A stretch of DNA of 64,000 bases from CAVQUE01 sp046290435 (GTDB lineage: Bacteria; Actinomycetota; Acidimicrobiia; Acidimicrobiales; UBA8592): the NCBI GenBank assembly GCA_046290435.1, contig JBKAGO010000038.1:62001-126000 (forward strand). Direction: 5' to 3'. Of this stretch, positions 8,863 through 17,249 are shown piece by piece. The translations under genes were made by a program, and so were the position numbers. The notes under the pieces are model-generated. The model searched no databases. It was given only the letters and a program-made list of their open reading frames with translations, and was not told where the DNA came from. Numbering within the stretch: the stretch's first letter is position 1; each line of letters begins with the position of its first letter.

Positions 8863-9126
8863 ATGAGCGACCGCACCGAAGGCGTGCTCTTGAACCGTGA
8901 GGACGGCGTGTTCTTCGTTCCCGAAGACCAGCTCGCCCAGTTCCGTGTTCCCGATGAGGCTGCCGAGGAGATCCGCGCAAAGGCCGGCGACGACGAAGTC
9001 AGTGGCTTCCGAAGCGACAAGCTCCGCGCCGGCGAGCTGCGTCCCAACATCAGGGAGATCAAGTGGGGCTTCGATGGCCCGATCAAGCTCGGCAACACCT
9101 ACTCCCTCGCCCCGACGGTCAAGTAG
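8863..9126 (+). CDS. Small protein 1: candidate RiPP precursor/substrate of the YcaO-TfuA cluster
   Basis: 87-aa acidic, Cys-free protein of no family known to me. It is clearly paralogous to the 96-aa product at 12053-12343: both have GVL near residue 8, a VF(F/W)VPE block, EVSGF near the middle and WGF(D/E)G near the C-terminus, followed by unrelated tails. The start is the ATG at 8863, with AAGGAG six bases upstream. In-frame codons upstream to 8815 are open but precede this site. The conserved N-terminal part with a variable tail, next to modifying enzymes, fits a leader/core peptide, although modification of the intact small protein is equally possible. It has a P1 promoter and is followed by a strong hairpin. 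Confidence 0.75.
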   Translation: MSDRTEGVLLNREDGVFFVPEDQLAQFRVPDEAAEEIRAKAGDDEVSGFRSDKLRAGELRPNIREIKWGFDGPIKLGNTYSLAPTVK

Positions 9127-9136
9127 CAACAGTCCG

Positions 9137-10030
9137 ATGGCGACTTCGCTGACGGTGGGGGCCCCGACGGGCTCCCACCGTCGACGCGCAGTATCACGAA
9201 GCGACGCGACGCTCGGCAGTCTCGATGACGTCCTACCTCGCTACGACGGGTCCGCCCGGTTCGAAACCGACGTCGTGGCACCTCCCATCGACGCTCTACC
9301 GGACATCGACGAAGCGACGATGGCGCAGCTGTTCTCGATCGGCGCTGCCAGCGTGCCGTCTGCCCTCCCGACGCCGGTACTCCAGAGCTGGCGGCGCGAG
9401 GTCGCCGGCCTTGCGGCCTCCGGAGCCCACCCCCGAGTCGCCGGGGTGCGCTATCAGGGGATGTTCCTCGCGGGCTCGATCCGCGCGGCCATGCCGATCA
9501 CCCACGCGGTCCTGGCCGCATGTCAACGCAGCGTGCTCGACCACGGGTTGGCGATGCAGGAGCCCAGCATGCTGCGCCAGTTGTTCACCCACGTCCTGCT
9601 GCAGCGCTACGCCCCGGGAGCAGGGTTGCCTGCCCATTTCGACGGCATGTTCCCTCACCCTCCGCACGAGGAACCCGATGACGCAGCGCGTGTCGCCGCC
9701 AACCGCGCCTACTTCGGGCTCTCGTTCATCTGGACGATCGAGGGCGCCGGCCAGTTCACCGTGCATGACCGATCCTGTTGGGACCGTCCGATCGACTCCA
9801 CCGTGACCGAGCCCGGTTCGGTGACCATCACCCTCAACGCCCCGATCGACCCCGCCAGCGACCCGGCGCTGTTCGCTGAACGGTTCCCGGTTCACAGCGT
9901 CACGAACATCTGCGGTGACCGGACACGCACCATCATGTCGTTCGACATGAAGGTGCCCCATGACGGGTTCGGCTTCGATCGCATCGTCCGCGAGTGGTTC
10001 GACGAGGCCGGCCGAACGCTCCAGCGCTGA
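9137..10030 (+). CDS. 2OG/Fe(II)-dependent dioxygenase-like protein
   Basis: 297 aa if the ATG at 9137 is used. It shows a double-stranded beta-helix dioxygenase signature: HFD (H167, D169) as the HxD metal pair, H253 in PVHSVTN as the distal histidine, and the RTR that follows (262-264) as probable 2-oxoglutarate contacts. It lies 10 bp after small protein 1 on the same strand, so it is likely a tailoring hydroxylase, comparable in position to the 2OG oxygenase (TvaJ) of the thioviridamide cluster. The hairpin at 9151-9182 and poor codon use in the first ~30 codons suggest a later start, such as GTG 9275 or ATG 9326. It converges with the cupin gene at 10048. Confidence 0.75.
   Translation: MATSLTVGAPTGSHRRRAVSRSDATLGSLDDVLPRYDGSARFETDVVAPPIDALPDIDEATMAQLFSIGAASVPSALPTPVLQSWRREVAGLAASGAHPRVAGVRYQGMFLAGSIRAAMPITHAVLAACQRSVLDHGLAMQEPSMLRQLFTHVLLQRYAPGAGLPAHFDGMFPHPPHEEPDDAARVAANRAYFGLSFIWTIEGAGQFTVHDRSCWDRPIDSTVTEPGSVTITLNAPIDPASDPALFAERFPVHSVTNICGDRTRTIMSFDMKVPHDGFGFDRIVREWFDEAGRTLQR
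9151..9182 (+). terminator. Hairpin after small protein 1 (terminator or attenuator)
   Basis: Fourteen-base arms GACGGTGGGGGCCC and GGGCTCCCACCGTC pair with a single G-T wobble around a 4-base loop. It starts 25 bases after the small-protein stop. No U-tract follows, so partial termination or 3'-end stabilisation is the likely role. Confidence 0.6.
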
Positions 10031-10047
10031 ATCCGTCGTCGCGGGCG

Positions 10048-11247
10048 TCAGTCGTCTCCGCGCCCTCGGCGCACGGACGCCAGACCTTCGAGCAGCAGTA
10101 CCCGAGCCAATTCATGACGGCCGGTTGCGTCGAGCGGCAAGGATCCGACCCGAAACGTTCGCCTCTCTGCCACCCACCGCAGCGCCGGGCCGGCCTCGGT
10201 CGGACCGGTGACGTGGCCCCCTGCGACGTGGATACCGGCTCCGGATGGCCCGATCCGGACGACCGGGCCGAGCCCGGCTCGCATCTCGAGAACAGTGTCG
10301 TCGTGGATCACGGGCGGCTCGATGATCTGACGGATTCGTCCCGACATCGGTGCAGGGAGGTCGCCCAGGATCCCGACGAGCACTTCGGTCAGTGCATCGT
10401 CGCCCGACGACGCCGGCAGGCGGTCGAGTAGACGTTCGAGGTGCGTCTCGACCGCAGAGCTGGTCGACGACTCGGGGTCGTGGAGCGGTACCGCTCTGCG
10501 CAACTCGACGTCGTCGGCCGCCGCACGACGCAGCAGGGCGTCGAGGATGTCGATCCAACAGATCGGCTGGGTGCCCACGGTGACGTGCAGCGATGCCTCG
10601 GGCCCGGAGGACCCCCGGTGGATCCAACCGCGCGGCAGGAACAGAACGTCGCCTGGCTCCAGCACGACGGTGAGCGGCGGACCGAGGGTCATCTGCGGTT
10701 CGGAGTCCCCGGCGGGCTGCCCCCACGGCAACTCCGTCCGGGGTTCGTGGATCTCCCACACCTTCGTCCCCTCGATCTGCACGAAGAACACGTCGGCTGT
10801 GTCGTGGTGCGCGGGAAAGGCGGTGGCTCCGGGTGGCGTGAGGAAGAGGTTGGCGCTGACCGGTTGCCGGAGGCCGGCCTCGACGCCTGCACAGAGCGCA
10901 GCGATCGGCGGCCAGCTCCGGCGGAGATGGCGCACCACGATCGACTTGCCGGCCGCCAGCGCTGCGTAGACACCTGCCGGCGAGACCTGGCCGGTGCGAT
11001 CCACCGGCAGCGAGCCACGGGTCGTCACCCCATCGATGGTCGTCGCGGTCGCTACTGCGCCGTGCGCGCTGTCGTCGGGGGCGTCGCGTGGGGTCGCGGC
11101 GATGACCGCCTCGAGGTCGTCGATGCCGACCAGCTCGGCATGTGCGTCAGGACGCCCACGTCTGACATGGAGCGGCTGACGCTCCCAGTGCGAGGCGAAG
11201 AAGTCGACGACGTCGACGGGATCGAGCAGGTCTGCCAGGTCACGCAC
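10048..11247 (-). CDS. JmjC/Cupin_4 oxygenase A (ribosomal-oxygenase-like)
   Basis: 399-aa protein of the JmjC subfamily that includes RoxA/YcfD, NO66 and MINA53, Fe(II)/2OG hydroxylases of protein side chains. Metal ligands are H147 and D149 (in PAHHD) and H210 (in LPRGWIH), with GTKVW between. Each lies in the expected strand of the jelly-roll. A dimerisation/winged-helix-like C-terminal part follows. It starts with GTG at 11247, overlapping the kinase A stop by 8 bp, so the two are translationally coupled. It is a paralog of oxygenase B at 16044. A modification target among the small proteins is inferred from context. Confidence 0.85.
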   Translation of the reverse strand: MRDLADLLDPVDVVDFFASHWERQPLHVRRGRPDAHAELVGIDDLEAVIAATPRDAPDDSAHGAVATATTIDGVTTRGSLPVDRTGQVSPAGVYAALAAGKSIVVRHLRRSWPPIAALCAGVEAGLRQPVSANLFLTPPGATAFPAHHDTADVFFVQIEGTKVWEIHEPRTELPWGQPAGDSEPQMTLGPPLTVVLEPGDVLFLPRGWIHRGSSGPEASLHVTVGTQPICWIDILDALLRRAAADDVELRRAVPLHDPESSTSSAVETHLERLLDRLPASSGDDALTEVLVGILGDLPAPMSGRIRQIIEPPVIHDDTVLEMRAGLGPVVRIGPSGAGIHVAGGHVTGPTEAGPALRWVAERRTFRVGSLPLDATGRHELARVLLLEGLASVRRGRGDD

Positions 11248-12049
11248 GAGCGCACGCTCGATCGTGTTCGATCGCCGACAGAACCGACGACGACCAGTCG
11301 TCGATGGAGCTGTGGCGGGCTGCGGGGTCCTCGGCCAGGCCCGGTCCGAACACGCTCTGCCAGTGTGCGGGCATCGATGCGATGACCGCTGACCGCTGGA
11401 TGGCCTCGGGCGGAGCGGCTCGCGCCATCGCGCCCCACAGGGTCGCCGAGGCTCCGAACACGTCGGTCGCGACGCCGGCGGGCCGGCCGGCGGCGATCTC
11501 CGGTGCCCGCCATCTCGGGGTGCCGAACTCGAGCCATGGCCGTTCGGCGCCGGCGGGAGTGAACGACACCGACGGGTCGGCGATCACCAACCGTTCGCCG
11601 GCTGCGATGAGCCCGGCGCCGTCGTCGAACGCACCGGTCACCAACAGATTGCCGGGCGTGACATCGAGGTGGTGCATGCCCGCGTCGTGGAACGAACGGA
11701 TTGCCGCGGCGAGGTCGACCGTCAGGCGACGGAGTCCCTCGGGCGTTGTCGGTCGATCGGAGATCCGCTCGGCCAAGGATCCACCCTCGGCCAGCGCAAG
11801 GACCAGGAAGGGCCGGCCATCGTCGATACCCCTCGCGAAGAGCCCGACGACGTGTCGTGATGCGGCGCGGCGCAGCATGGCAGCCTCCAACCAGAAACGT
11901 CGACGGACCCAGGAGTCGTGGCTGCGCCGTCCGCGAGCGATCTTCACGGCCACCTCACGGCCGTCGCTGCGACGGATCGCAGCATGAACGTCGGCGAGAC
12001 CTCCGCGTCCCAGCCGTCGACCGATGATGTAGGGCGCCAGCGTCTGCAA
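11240..12049 (-). CDS. Hanks-type protein kinase-like protein A
   Basis: 269-aa single-domain kinase fold without membrane or sensor segments. It has a glycine loop GRGGLAD (14-20), VAVK with K36, catalytic loop HLDVTPGN (D129, N134), DPS in place of DFG (D158) and RAPE (181-184). All phosphotransfer residues are present, so activity is plausible. The best start is TTG at 12049, two codons after the small-protein-2 stop and in the same frame (TGA-CCC-TTG), with no separate ribosome-binding site. This implies coupling or readthrough. It is a paralog of kinase B at 15173. Substrate is unknown. Confidence 0.8.
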   Translation of the reverse strand: MQTLAPYIIGRRLGRGGLADVHAAIRRSDGREVAVKIARGRRSHDSWVRRRFWLEAAMLRRAASRHVVGLFARGIDDGRPFLVLALAEGGSLAERISDRPTTPEGLRRLTVDLAAAIRSFHDAGMHHLDVTPGNLLVTGAFDDGAGLIAAGERLVIADPSVSFTPAGAERPWLEFGTPRWRAPEIAAGRPAGVATDVFGASATLWGAMARAAPPEAIQRSAVIASMPAHWQSVFGPGLAEDPAARHSSIDDWSSSVLSAIEHDRACARA

Positions 12050-12052
12050 GGG

Positions 12053-12343
12053 TCAGAAGCGCATTCCCTTGGGCGGCGGTGGAGGCGAGTACTCGAGGTA
12101 CTCGATCCATGCGCCGGAGCCCGCCTTGGGTCCGATCGACCCCTCGAAGCCCCAGCTCAGCGTGCGCGCACCCGGCACCGGTCGCGCCGCGAAGCCGGAA
12201 ACCTCGCCTTCACCTGCCAGTGCACCCCCGACGCGTTCGGCATCGATGGCGTCGAGCTCGAACTCGCCCAGCCGCTCCTCGGGGACCCAGAAGACACGGT
12301 CACCCCGGCGAAACAGCACGCCGGCCTCTCGATCGTCACTCAT
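12053..12343 (-). CDS. Small protein 2: second candidate RiPP precursor/substrate
   Basis: 96-aa Cys-free paralog of small protein 1. Shared blocks are GVLF, VFWVPEERL, EVSGF and WGFEG. The C-terminus differs completely and ends in a run of five prolines then KGMRF. The ATG at 12341-12343 has GAGGAG six bases upstream, the same spacing as in small protein 1. It is the first gene of a minus-strand operon with kinase A and oxygenase A, behind promoter P2. I do not recognise the family. A precursor role rests on paralogy, size and neighbours only. Confidence 0.75.
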   Translation of the reverse strand: MSDDREAGVLFRRGDRVFWVPEERLGEFELDAIDAERVGGALAGEGEVSGFAARPVPGARTLSWGFEGSIGPKAGSGAWIEYLEYSPPPPPKGMRF

Positions 12344-12408
12344 CACGAACTCCTCGGTCTGTCCCGGTCGCCGAGGACCGGCAGCGACGCCGTGTCGCTG
12401 CGTACACC

Positions 12409-12435
12409 GGACGCAGCACGTTCCCCGTGGTTACG
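12409..12435 (-). promoter_or_regulatory. ECF-like promoter P2 upstream of small protein 2
   Basis: On the minus strand CGTAAC is followed after 17 bases by GTCC. This is the same spacing and core as P1, P3 and P4, with one change in the first base of the -35 element. The element lies in the 218-bp divergent region between small protein 2 and ycaO, about 65 bases before the ATG. Confidence 0.5.
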
Positions 12436-12484
12436 TCGCCAGGGGATCGCTACGAGCGAAGCGCCCGCCGGCCGGACGCCTCGG

Positions 12485-12511
12485 TGTAACCGTCGGGCGT
12501 CGGGGTGGTCT
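12485..12511 (+). promoter_or_regulatory. ECF-like promoter P3 upstream of ycaO
   Basis: TGTAAC-N17-GTCT inside the 15-bp block CGGTGTAACCGTCGG, identical to the block before small protein 1. The GTCT is 50 bases from the ycaO ATG at 12562. Exact duplication of sequence and near-identical distance to the start argue for co-regulation. Confidence 0.65.
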
Positions 12512-12561
12512 GGGAGGTGTCGCATCGAGGACCGGTGCGCGCTTCGGAGAGGAGACGCTCG

Positions 12562-13833
12562 ATGAGCGAGGTGGCAACAGCGTCAGCCGGGCCGCTGGCG
12601 GGCCGGACCGGTGTGAGCCGGGTCGTGCCTGGTTCGCGCAGGATCGTCGAACCCGAACAGACCCTGGCCAACATCCGACCGCTTTGCGACGATGCCGGGA
12701 TCACTCGAATTGCCGACGTCACGGGCCTCGACACGATCGGCATCCCGGTCGCGCTCGCCGTCCGTCCCAACGCCCGCTCGCTGTCGGTCTCCCAGGGCAA
12801 GGGTCTGTCCCTCACCGCAGCGAAGGTATCGGCGGCCATGGAGTCACTGGAGCTGCACCATGCCGAGCACATCGACAGCCGCCCGGTCATCGCCTCTGCC
12901 TCCGAACTCCGCCGACGGGGCGCCCGCATCGCCGACCCCGAGGCGCTGGCGAAACGGGTCGGCTCCCGGTACCACGACCATCTACGGATCCCCTGGTTGT
13001 CCGGGTACGGCCTCTGCAGCGGCGCCGAGACGTTGGTACCGATGGAGATGGTCGACATGGACTGCGTCCGGCCCCGCCCTTACACAACGCACGTCTTCTA
13101 CGGCGGGTCCAATGGTCTGGCGTCGGGAAACAACCTCGCCGAGGCCACGGCACACTCGCTCTGCGAGCTCGTCGAACGCGACGCAGCTGCGCTCTGGTGG
13201 CACCGTGGTGCACGAGCGCAGGCCGACACCCGCATCGACCCGGCTTCGATCACCGACCCCGATTCCCGCGGACTCCTCGACCGATTCGACCGGGCAGGGG
13301 TCGACGTCGCCATCTGGGACCTCACGAGCGACCTCGGGATCCCGACGATCCGCAGCCTCGTCGTCGACCGTTCGCCCTTCGAAGGCCGGCGCCTGATGGT
13401 CACCGGTGGGCAGGGCTGCCATCTCGATGCCGCAGTGGCATTGCGACGATCGCTGACCGAAGCAGCCCAGGCGCGGCTGACGGCGATCACCGCATCACGG
13501 GACGACATCTCCCGCCAGAGCATCGAACAGGCCGCCGATGCTCGCGTCGCAGCCACCGCACGACGCGAGCTCTTCGCCGATGCAGCAGCGCCGACGCGAG
13601 CATTCACGGACATCCCCAGCCGGTGGAACGAGACCCTCGACGAGGACATCACGCTCCTCCTCCACGCCATCACCGAAGCGGGCCTCGCCGAGCCAGTGAT
13701 CGTCGATCTCAGCCGACCGGGCACCGGCATCGCCGTCGTCAAGGCCGTCGGCCCCGGCCTCGAACCCAATCCCGCCGAGGCAGTCCTCGCCGGGCGACGG
13801 TTGCGCCGGGCCCTGCAGGAGGTCGCGTCGTGA
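12562..13833 (+). CDS. YcaO cyclodehydratase/thioamide synthetase-like protein
   Basis: 423-aa YcaO enzyme. YcaO proteins phosphorylate peptide amide oxygens with ATP, and with TfuA they replace the oxygen by sulfur (archaeal McrA thioglycine, thioviridamide). ATP/Mg motifs are visible: SQGKG (77-81) with SAAMESLE (90-97), SGNNLAEATAHSLCELVERD (188-207), and GQGCHLDAAVALRRSLTEA (283-301). The Pro-rich PxPxP C-terminus of azoline-forming YcaOs is absent, as in thioamide-forming members. The ATG at 12562 has an AGGAG site eight bases upstream. The stop overlaps the tfuA start. Confidence 0.92.
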   Translation: MSEVATASAGPLAGRTGVSRVVPGSRRIVEPEQTLANIRPLCDDAGITRIADVTGLDTIGIPVALAVRPNARSLSVSQGKGLSLTAAKVSAAMESLELHHAEHIDSRPVIASASELRRRGARIADPEALAKRVGSRYHDHLRIPWLSGYGLCSGAETLVPMEMVDMDCVRPRPYTTHVFYGGSNGLASGNNLAEATAHSLCELVERDAAALWWHRGARAQADTRIDPASITDPDSRGLLDRFDRAGVDVAIWDLTSDLGIPTIRSLVVDRSPFEGRRLMVTGGQGCHLDAAVALRRSLTEAAQARLTAITASRDDISRQSIEQAADARVAATARRELFADAAAPTRAFTDIPSRWNETLDEDITLLLHAITEAGLAEPVIVDLSRPGTGIAVVKAVGPGLEPNPAEAVLAGRRLRRALQEVAS

Positions 13834-15176
13834 CCGTCATCGCCTTCGTCGGGCCGTCGCTCTGCGCGCAGGATGCAGCGACGGCCTGTCCCGGTGTCGA
13901 GGTGCGTCCTCCCGCATCTCGTGGCGACATCCTCCGCGCGGCTGAGGAGGCATCGGTCATCGCGATCGTGGACGGTTACTACGAGCACCTTCCGTCGGTC
14001 TGGCACAAAGAGGTACTCCACGCGCTCGCACGCGGGTGCCATGTAGTCGGCGGTGGGTCGATGGGCGCCATCCGGGCCGCTGAGCTCGCGCCGTTCGGGA
14101 TGGTTGGCGTCGGCCGCATCTACGGCCGGTTCGCCGACGGCACCTACGGCGACGCAGACGTGTCGCTCGCTCACGGCCCCGGACCCGACTACCGCTCGTC
14201 ATCGGAGCCGTTCGCCAACGTGCACGCCACGGTCGAGGCCGCCACGGGGAACGACATCATCACCGCCGACACCGAGGCGAGGCTCCTCGATGCCGCCCGT
14301 GCGCTCTTCTACGCCGACCGCACCTACGACGCGATCGTTCGTCGAGCGCGTGCGCTGGCGCCCGACGACCGTTTTCTCGGCGACGAGCTCGACCGCTTCT
14401 CCTCGTGGTGGCCGACCAATGCCATCGACCAGAAGCGGCTCGACGCCGTCGCGGTCCTCCGCCACGCTGCCGGTCTCGTCGACGTTCCCGCTCCGGAGCG
14501 GGAGTTCGTGCTCGCCGAGACCCACTTCTTCCAGGCCATGGTCCGCGAAGAAGCCGCCATCGGCCACAACGATTCGGTGGATCGCCACGCACACCCGATC
14601 CTCGAAGAAGTCCGCCTTCGACCCGAGTTGCACGCCACCGCTCACGCGGCGGCCCTCACCGACGCCCTCGCCGAGGATGTCGCTCGCTCACACGGAGTGG
14701 TCCTCACCCAGCACTTGCTCGACGAGGCCTCCGACCGGATTCGTCGACGACTCGGGCTCGGCGACGTCGCCGACCTCGAACGTTGGCTCGCCGACAATGG
14801 ACTCGGCTGGGACGACTACGCAGAGCTGGCGCGTCGACGGGCGCTCATCGAGTGGGCGGTCGACCATGTCGCGCGTGGCGGACTCGACGAGCAGGCCACC
14901 ATCGACTGGCTGCGGCTCTCGGGACGCTACGAGAGCCTGGCCGAACGGAGTCGTACCAAGGCGGCGACCCTGCGCGCCGCCGGTCTCGACGAGGCAGGGG
15001 CGAGCGACCATCTGGCGAGCGACCAGGAAGCGCTCGAGTGGTGGCGATCATCGTTGGCTGCAGACCTCGGATCGGTCGACCCGCTGACCGCAACCGGCTT
15101 TGCGTCCTTGGAGGAGCTGGCCCGAGCCGCCCGCCGCGAGCGGTCGTACCTCGAACTCCAGGGGCGACTGCCGTGA
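13830..15176 (+). CDS. TfuA-like protein, partner of YcaO
   Basis: 448-aa protein with a textbook TfuA domain at the N-terminus: FVGPSL (6-11), PPASRGD (27-33), IVDGYY (46-51), PSVWHKE (55-61) and GGGSMGAIRAAEL (74-86). TfuA is thought to deliver sulfide or help YcaO in thioamidation. The GTG at 13830 overlaps the YcaO stop (GTGA). The ~230-residue C-terminal helical extension goes beyond the core domain. Together with YcaO it is the strongest evidence that this cluster makes thioamides. Confidence 0.92.
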   Translation: MTVIAFVGPSLCAQDAATACPGVEVRPPASRGDILRAAEEASVIAIVDGYYEHLPSVWHKEVLHALARGCHVVGGGSMGAIRAAELAPFGMVGVGRIYGRFADGTYGDADVSLAHGPGPDYRSSSEPFANVHATVEAATGNDIITADTEARLLDAARALFYADRTYDAIVRRARALAPDDRFLGDELDRFSSWWPTNAIDQKRLDAVAVLRHAAGLVDVPAPEREFVLAETHFFQAMVREEAAIGHNDSVDRHAHPILEEVRLRPELHATAHAAALTDALAEDVARSHGVVLTQHLLDEASDRIRRRLGLGDVADLERWLADNGLGWDDYAELARRRALIEWAVDHVARGGLDEQATIDWLRLSGRYESLAERSRTKAATLRAAGLDEAGASDHLASDQEALEWWRSSLAADLGSVDPLTATGFASLEELARAARRERSYLELQGRLP

Positions 15177-16060
15177 GCCGGCTCGCGCACGACGCCGGGG
15201 AGTCGGCCATCGATGAGCACCCACCACGTGTCGGGCGCTACGAGCTCGGCCGGGCGATCGCCGCGGGAGGACTCGCAACGGTGTTCCACGCCCGGGACCC
15301 GCTCACCCAAGCCGACGTCGCGGTCAAGCTCGCGACGCAGCGTCCCGATCGCGCCGCCAGAGCACGCGATCGTCTGCGGCACGAGGGACGTATGCTGCGC
15401 CGCTTCGGCTCTCCCTCGATCCTCTCCCTCCTCGACGAAGGAGAGGACGGCCTTTCCTACCTGGTGCTCGAGCTGGCAGTGGGGTCGCTCTCGCACCGGC
15501 TGGAGGCCGGTGTGCCGCGGGATCCGTGGACAGTGGCGAGAATCGTCGACCAGGTCACCGACGCGGTCACCGTCGTGCATGCGCATGGCATCGCCCACTG
15601 CGACGTGCACCCGGGCAATCTCATGATCGTTCGGAGTGCACGGACGCCGGATCATGGGCAGCCGGCCGCCCTCCTCGAACCGGATGAGCGGCTCGTTCTC
15701 GGCGACTTCGACATCGCAGTGGACATTGCCGACGCGCAGCGTCTCGCCCGGCGGCCGTTCGGTACACCGCGGTTCCGCGCTCCCGAGCAGATCGCAGCGG
15801 ACGGGTCGATCTCCGTCGCGACGGACACGTATGCGTTGGGCGCCCTCACCTGGGCCCTCGTCGCAGGTACCTCGCCGCCTTTCCCCGACGAGATCCACGA
15901 CGCAACCGCCGTTGTTCCCCCGTGGTGGGCAACCGTGCTGCGCATCGCCATGGCGACGGACCCCGAGCAGCGCTTTCCCAGCGCCGCAGCGTGGCGAGAA
16001 GCAGTCCGCGAAGCCCTCGACACCGACCTCGACCAGGCTGGCCATGACCCGCTGCGGTGA
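15173..16060 (+). CDS. Hanks-type protein kinase-like protein B
   Basis: 295-aa cytosolic kinase domain starting at GTG 15173, which overlaps the tfuA stop (GTGA). Longer upstream frames are shadows of tfuA. Visible motifs are AAGGLATVF (30-38), VAVKLA with K52, HCDVHPGN (D144, N149), DFD in the DFG position (178-180) and RAPE (202-205). It resembles kinase A in architecture, in the HxDVxPGN loop and in pairing with a JmjC oxygenase. It may phosphorylate the small proteins or regulate the cluster. No sensor domain is present. Confidence 0.85.
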   Translation: MSRLAHDAGESAIDEHPPRVGRYELGRAIAAGGLATVFHARDPLTQADVAVKLATQRPDRAARARDRLRHEGRMLRRFGSPSILSLLDEGEDGLSYLVLELAVGSLSHRLEAGVPRDPWTVARIVDQVTDAVTVVHAHGIAHCDVHPGNLMIVRSARTPDHGQPAALLEPDERLVLGDFDIAVDIADAQRLARRPFGTPRFRAPEQIAADGSISVATDTYALGALTWALVAGTSPPFPDEIHDATAVVPPWWATVLRIAMATDPEQRFPSAAAWREAVREALDTDLDQAGHDPLR

Positions 16061-17249
16061 TTTCGCATCGCTCATCGCGCCCACTGATGTCGCCTCGTTC
16101 ATGAAGAGGCACTGGGAGCGCGCACCGCTCTTCGTGGAGCGCAACGAGCCGAACTTCCATCAGGGACTCTTCGGCCTGCCCGATGTCGAGCCTGCCGTGG
16201 CCGCCGCCGTCGGGAGCCCGACTCCTGCGGTTCAGGCGGTTCGCTCGATCGACGGGGTGACCACGCATCGCGAGCTACGGACCGACGCGTCGGGCCGCAC
16301 GATCGTGGCGTCGGTCCACGAAGCGTACGCAGACGGGCACACGGTGATCGTGAATCATGTCAACCGCACCAACGTCGCCGTCGCCGGCCTCTGCGCAGAA
16401 GTGGAGCGGGTCCTGCAGCATCCCGTCGGCTGCAATCTCTTCCTCACGCCCGCCGACGCCTGCGGGTTCGTGCCGCACTACGACGCCATGGACACCTTTT
16501 TCCTACAGATCCACGGGACGAAACGTTGGCTTGTCTGGCCGCCGGTGATCCAGCTCCCGATGGGCGAGCGGTTCGACAAACCCGACCCCGAGACCCTGGG
16601 CCCGCCGCTCCTGGAAGTCGATCTCGGACCCGGCGACATGCTCTTCCTCCCGCGGGGCTGGGTCCATCACGGTCGGACGGCGAGCTCAGCATCGCTCCAC
16701 CTGACGCTCGGGGTCCGGGTCACCCGATGGGCCGAGCTGCTGATCGAGCAGATCCGACGCGCAGCTGCCGATGACAGCCGCCTGCGGGAGGCGGTGCCCT
16801 TCGGCGCCACGTCGCCCTTGGCCTACGACGCGATCGACAGGCAGGGGCGGCAGCTACTCGCGTCGGTCGCCGCCACCGCCGACCCGGCGGCGATCGGCGC
16901 CCTGCTCGATCAGCGAATCGCCGGTAGGCCGGGCCCACTCACCCCGCACTTCGCCGTCATCGACGGCGCACACGAGCTCACCCTCACCACCGAGGTCTGC
17001 CGGCGGAGCGGCTTGGCGCCGGTCGTCACGACCCGCGACGGCCGGGCCCTGCTGCGCTTCGCGGGAAGTTCGGTGACCGGCCCGCGCGAGGCGCTCGATG
17101 CGTTCCTCGCCGTGGCCGAACGCACGAGGTTCGTTCCTGCGTCGCTGCCGGGCCTACCGGACGAGGCGCGAATCGATCTGGTGCGACGCCTGATCCACGA
17201 GGGGCTCCTCACCACCGTCGACGGTGGCCCCCCGCCTCAGCTCTCGTAG
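16044..17249 (+). CDS. JmjC/Cupin_4 oxygenase B (ribosomal-oxygenase-like)
   Basis: 401-aa paralog of oxygenase A, sharing the (T/S)IDGVTT, CNLFLTP/ANLFLTP, GTKxW and LPRGW(I/V)H blocks and the DxxLRxAVP segment after the jelly-roll. Metal ligands are H145 and D147 (PHYD) and H208. The ATG at 16044 overlaps the kinase B end by 17 bp. It is the last gene of the ycaO-tfuA-kinase-oxygenase operon, and its stop overlaps the convergent sulfotransferase stop by 13 bp. It probably hydroxylates a protein or peptide side chain. Confidence 0.87.
   Translation: MTRCGDFASLIAPTDVASFMKRHWERAPLFVERNEPNFHQGLFGLPDVEPAVAAAVGSPTPAVQAVRSIDGVTTHRELRTDASGRTIVASVHEAYADGHTVIVNHVNRTNVAVAGLCAEVERVLQHPVGCNLFLTPADACGFVPHYDAMDTFFLQIHGTKRWLVWPPVIQLPMGERFDKPDPETLGPPLLEVDLGPGDMLFLPRGWVHHGRTASSASLHLTLGVRVTRWAELLIEQIRRAAADDSRLREAVPFGATSPLAYDAIDRQGRQLLASVAATADPAAIGALLDQRIAGRPGPLTPHFAVIDGAHELTLTTEVCRRSGLAPVVTTRDGRALLRFAGSSVTGPREALDAFLAVAERTRFVPASLPGLPDEARIDLVRRLIHEGLLTTVDGGPPPQLS

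Noticed and set aside
12069..13829. In-frame extension upstream of tfuA
   Set aside because: It overlaps small protein 2 and ycaO in another frame. The TfuA domain begins at GTG 13830, which is coupled to the ycaO stop.
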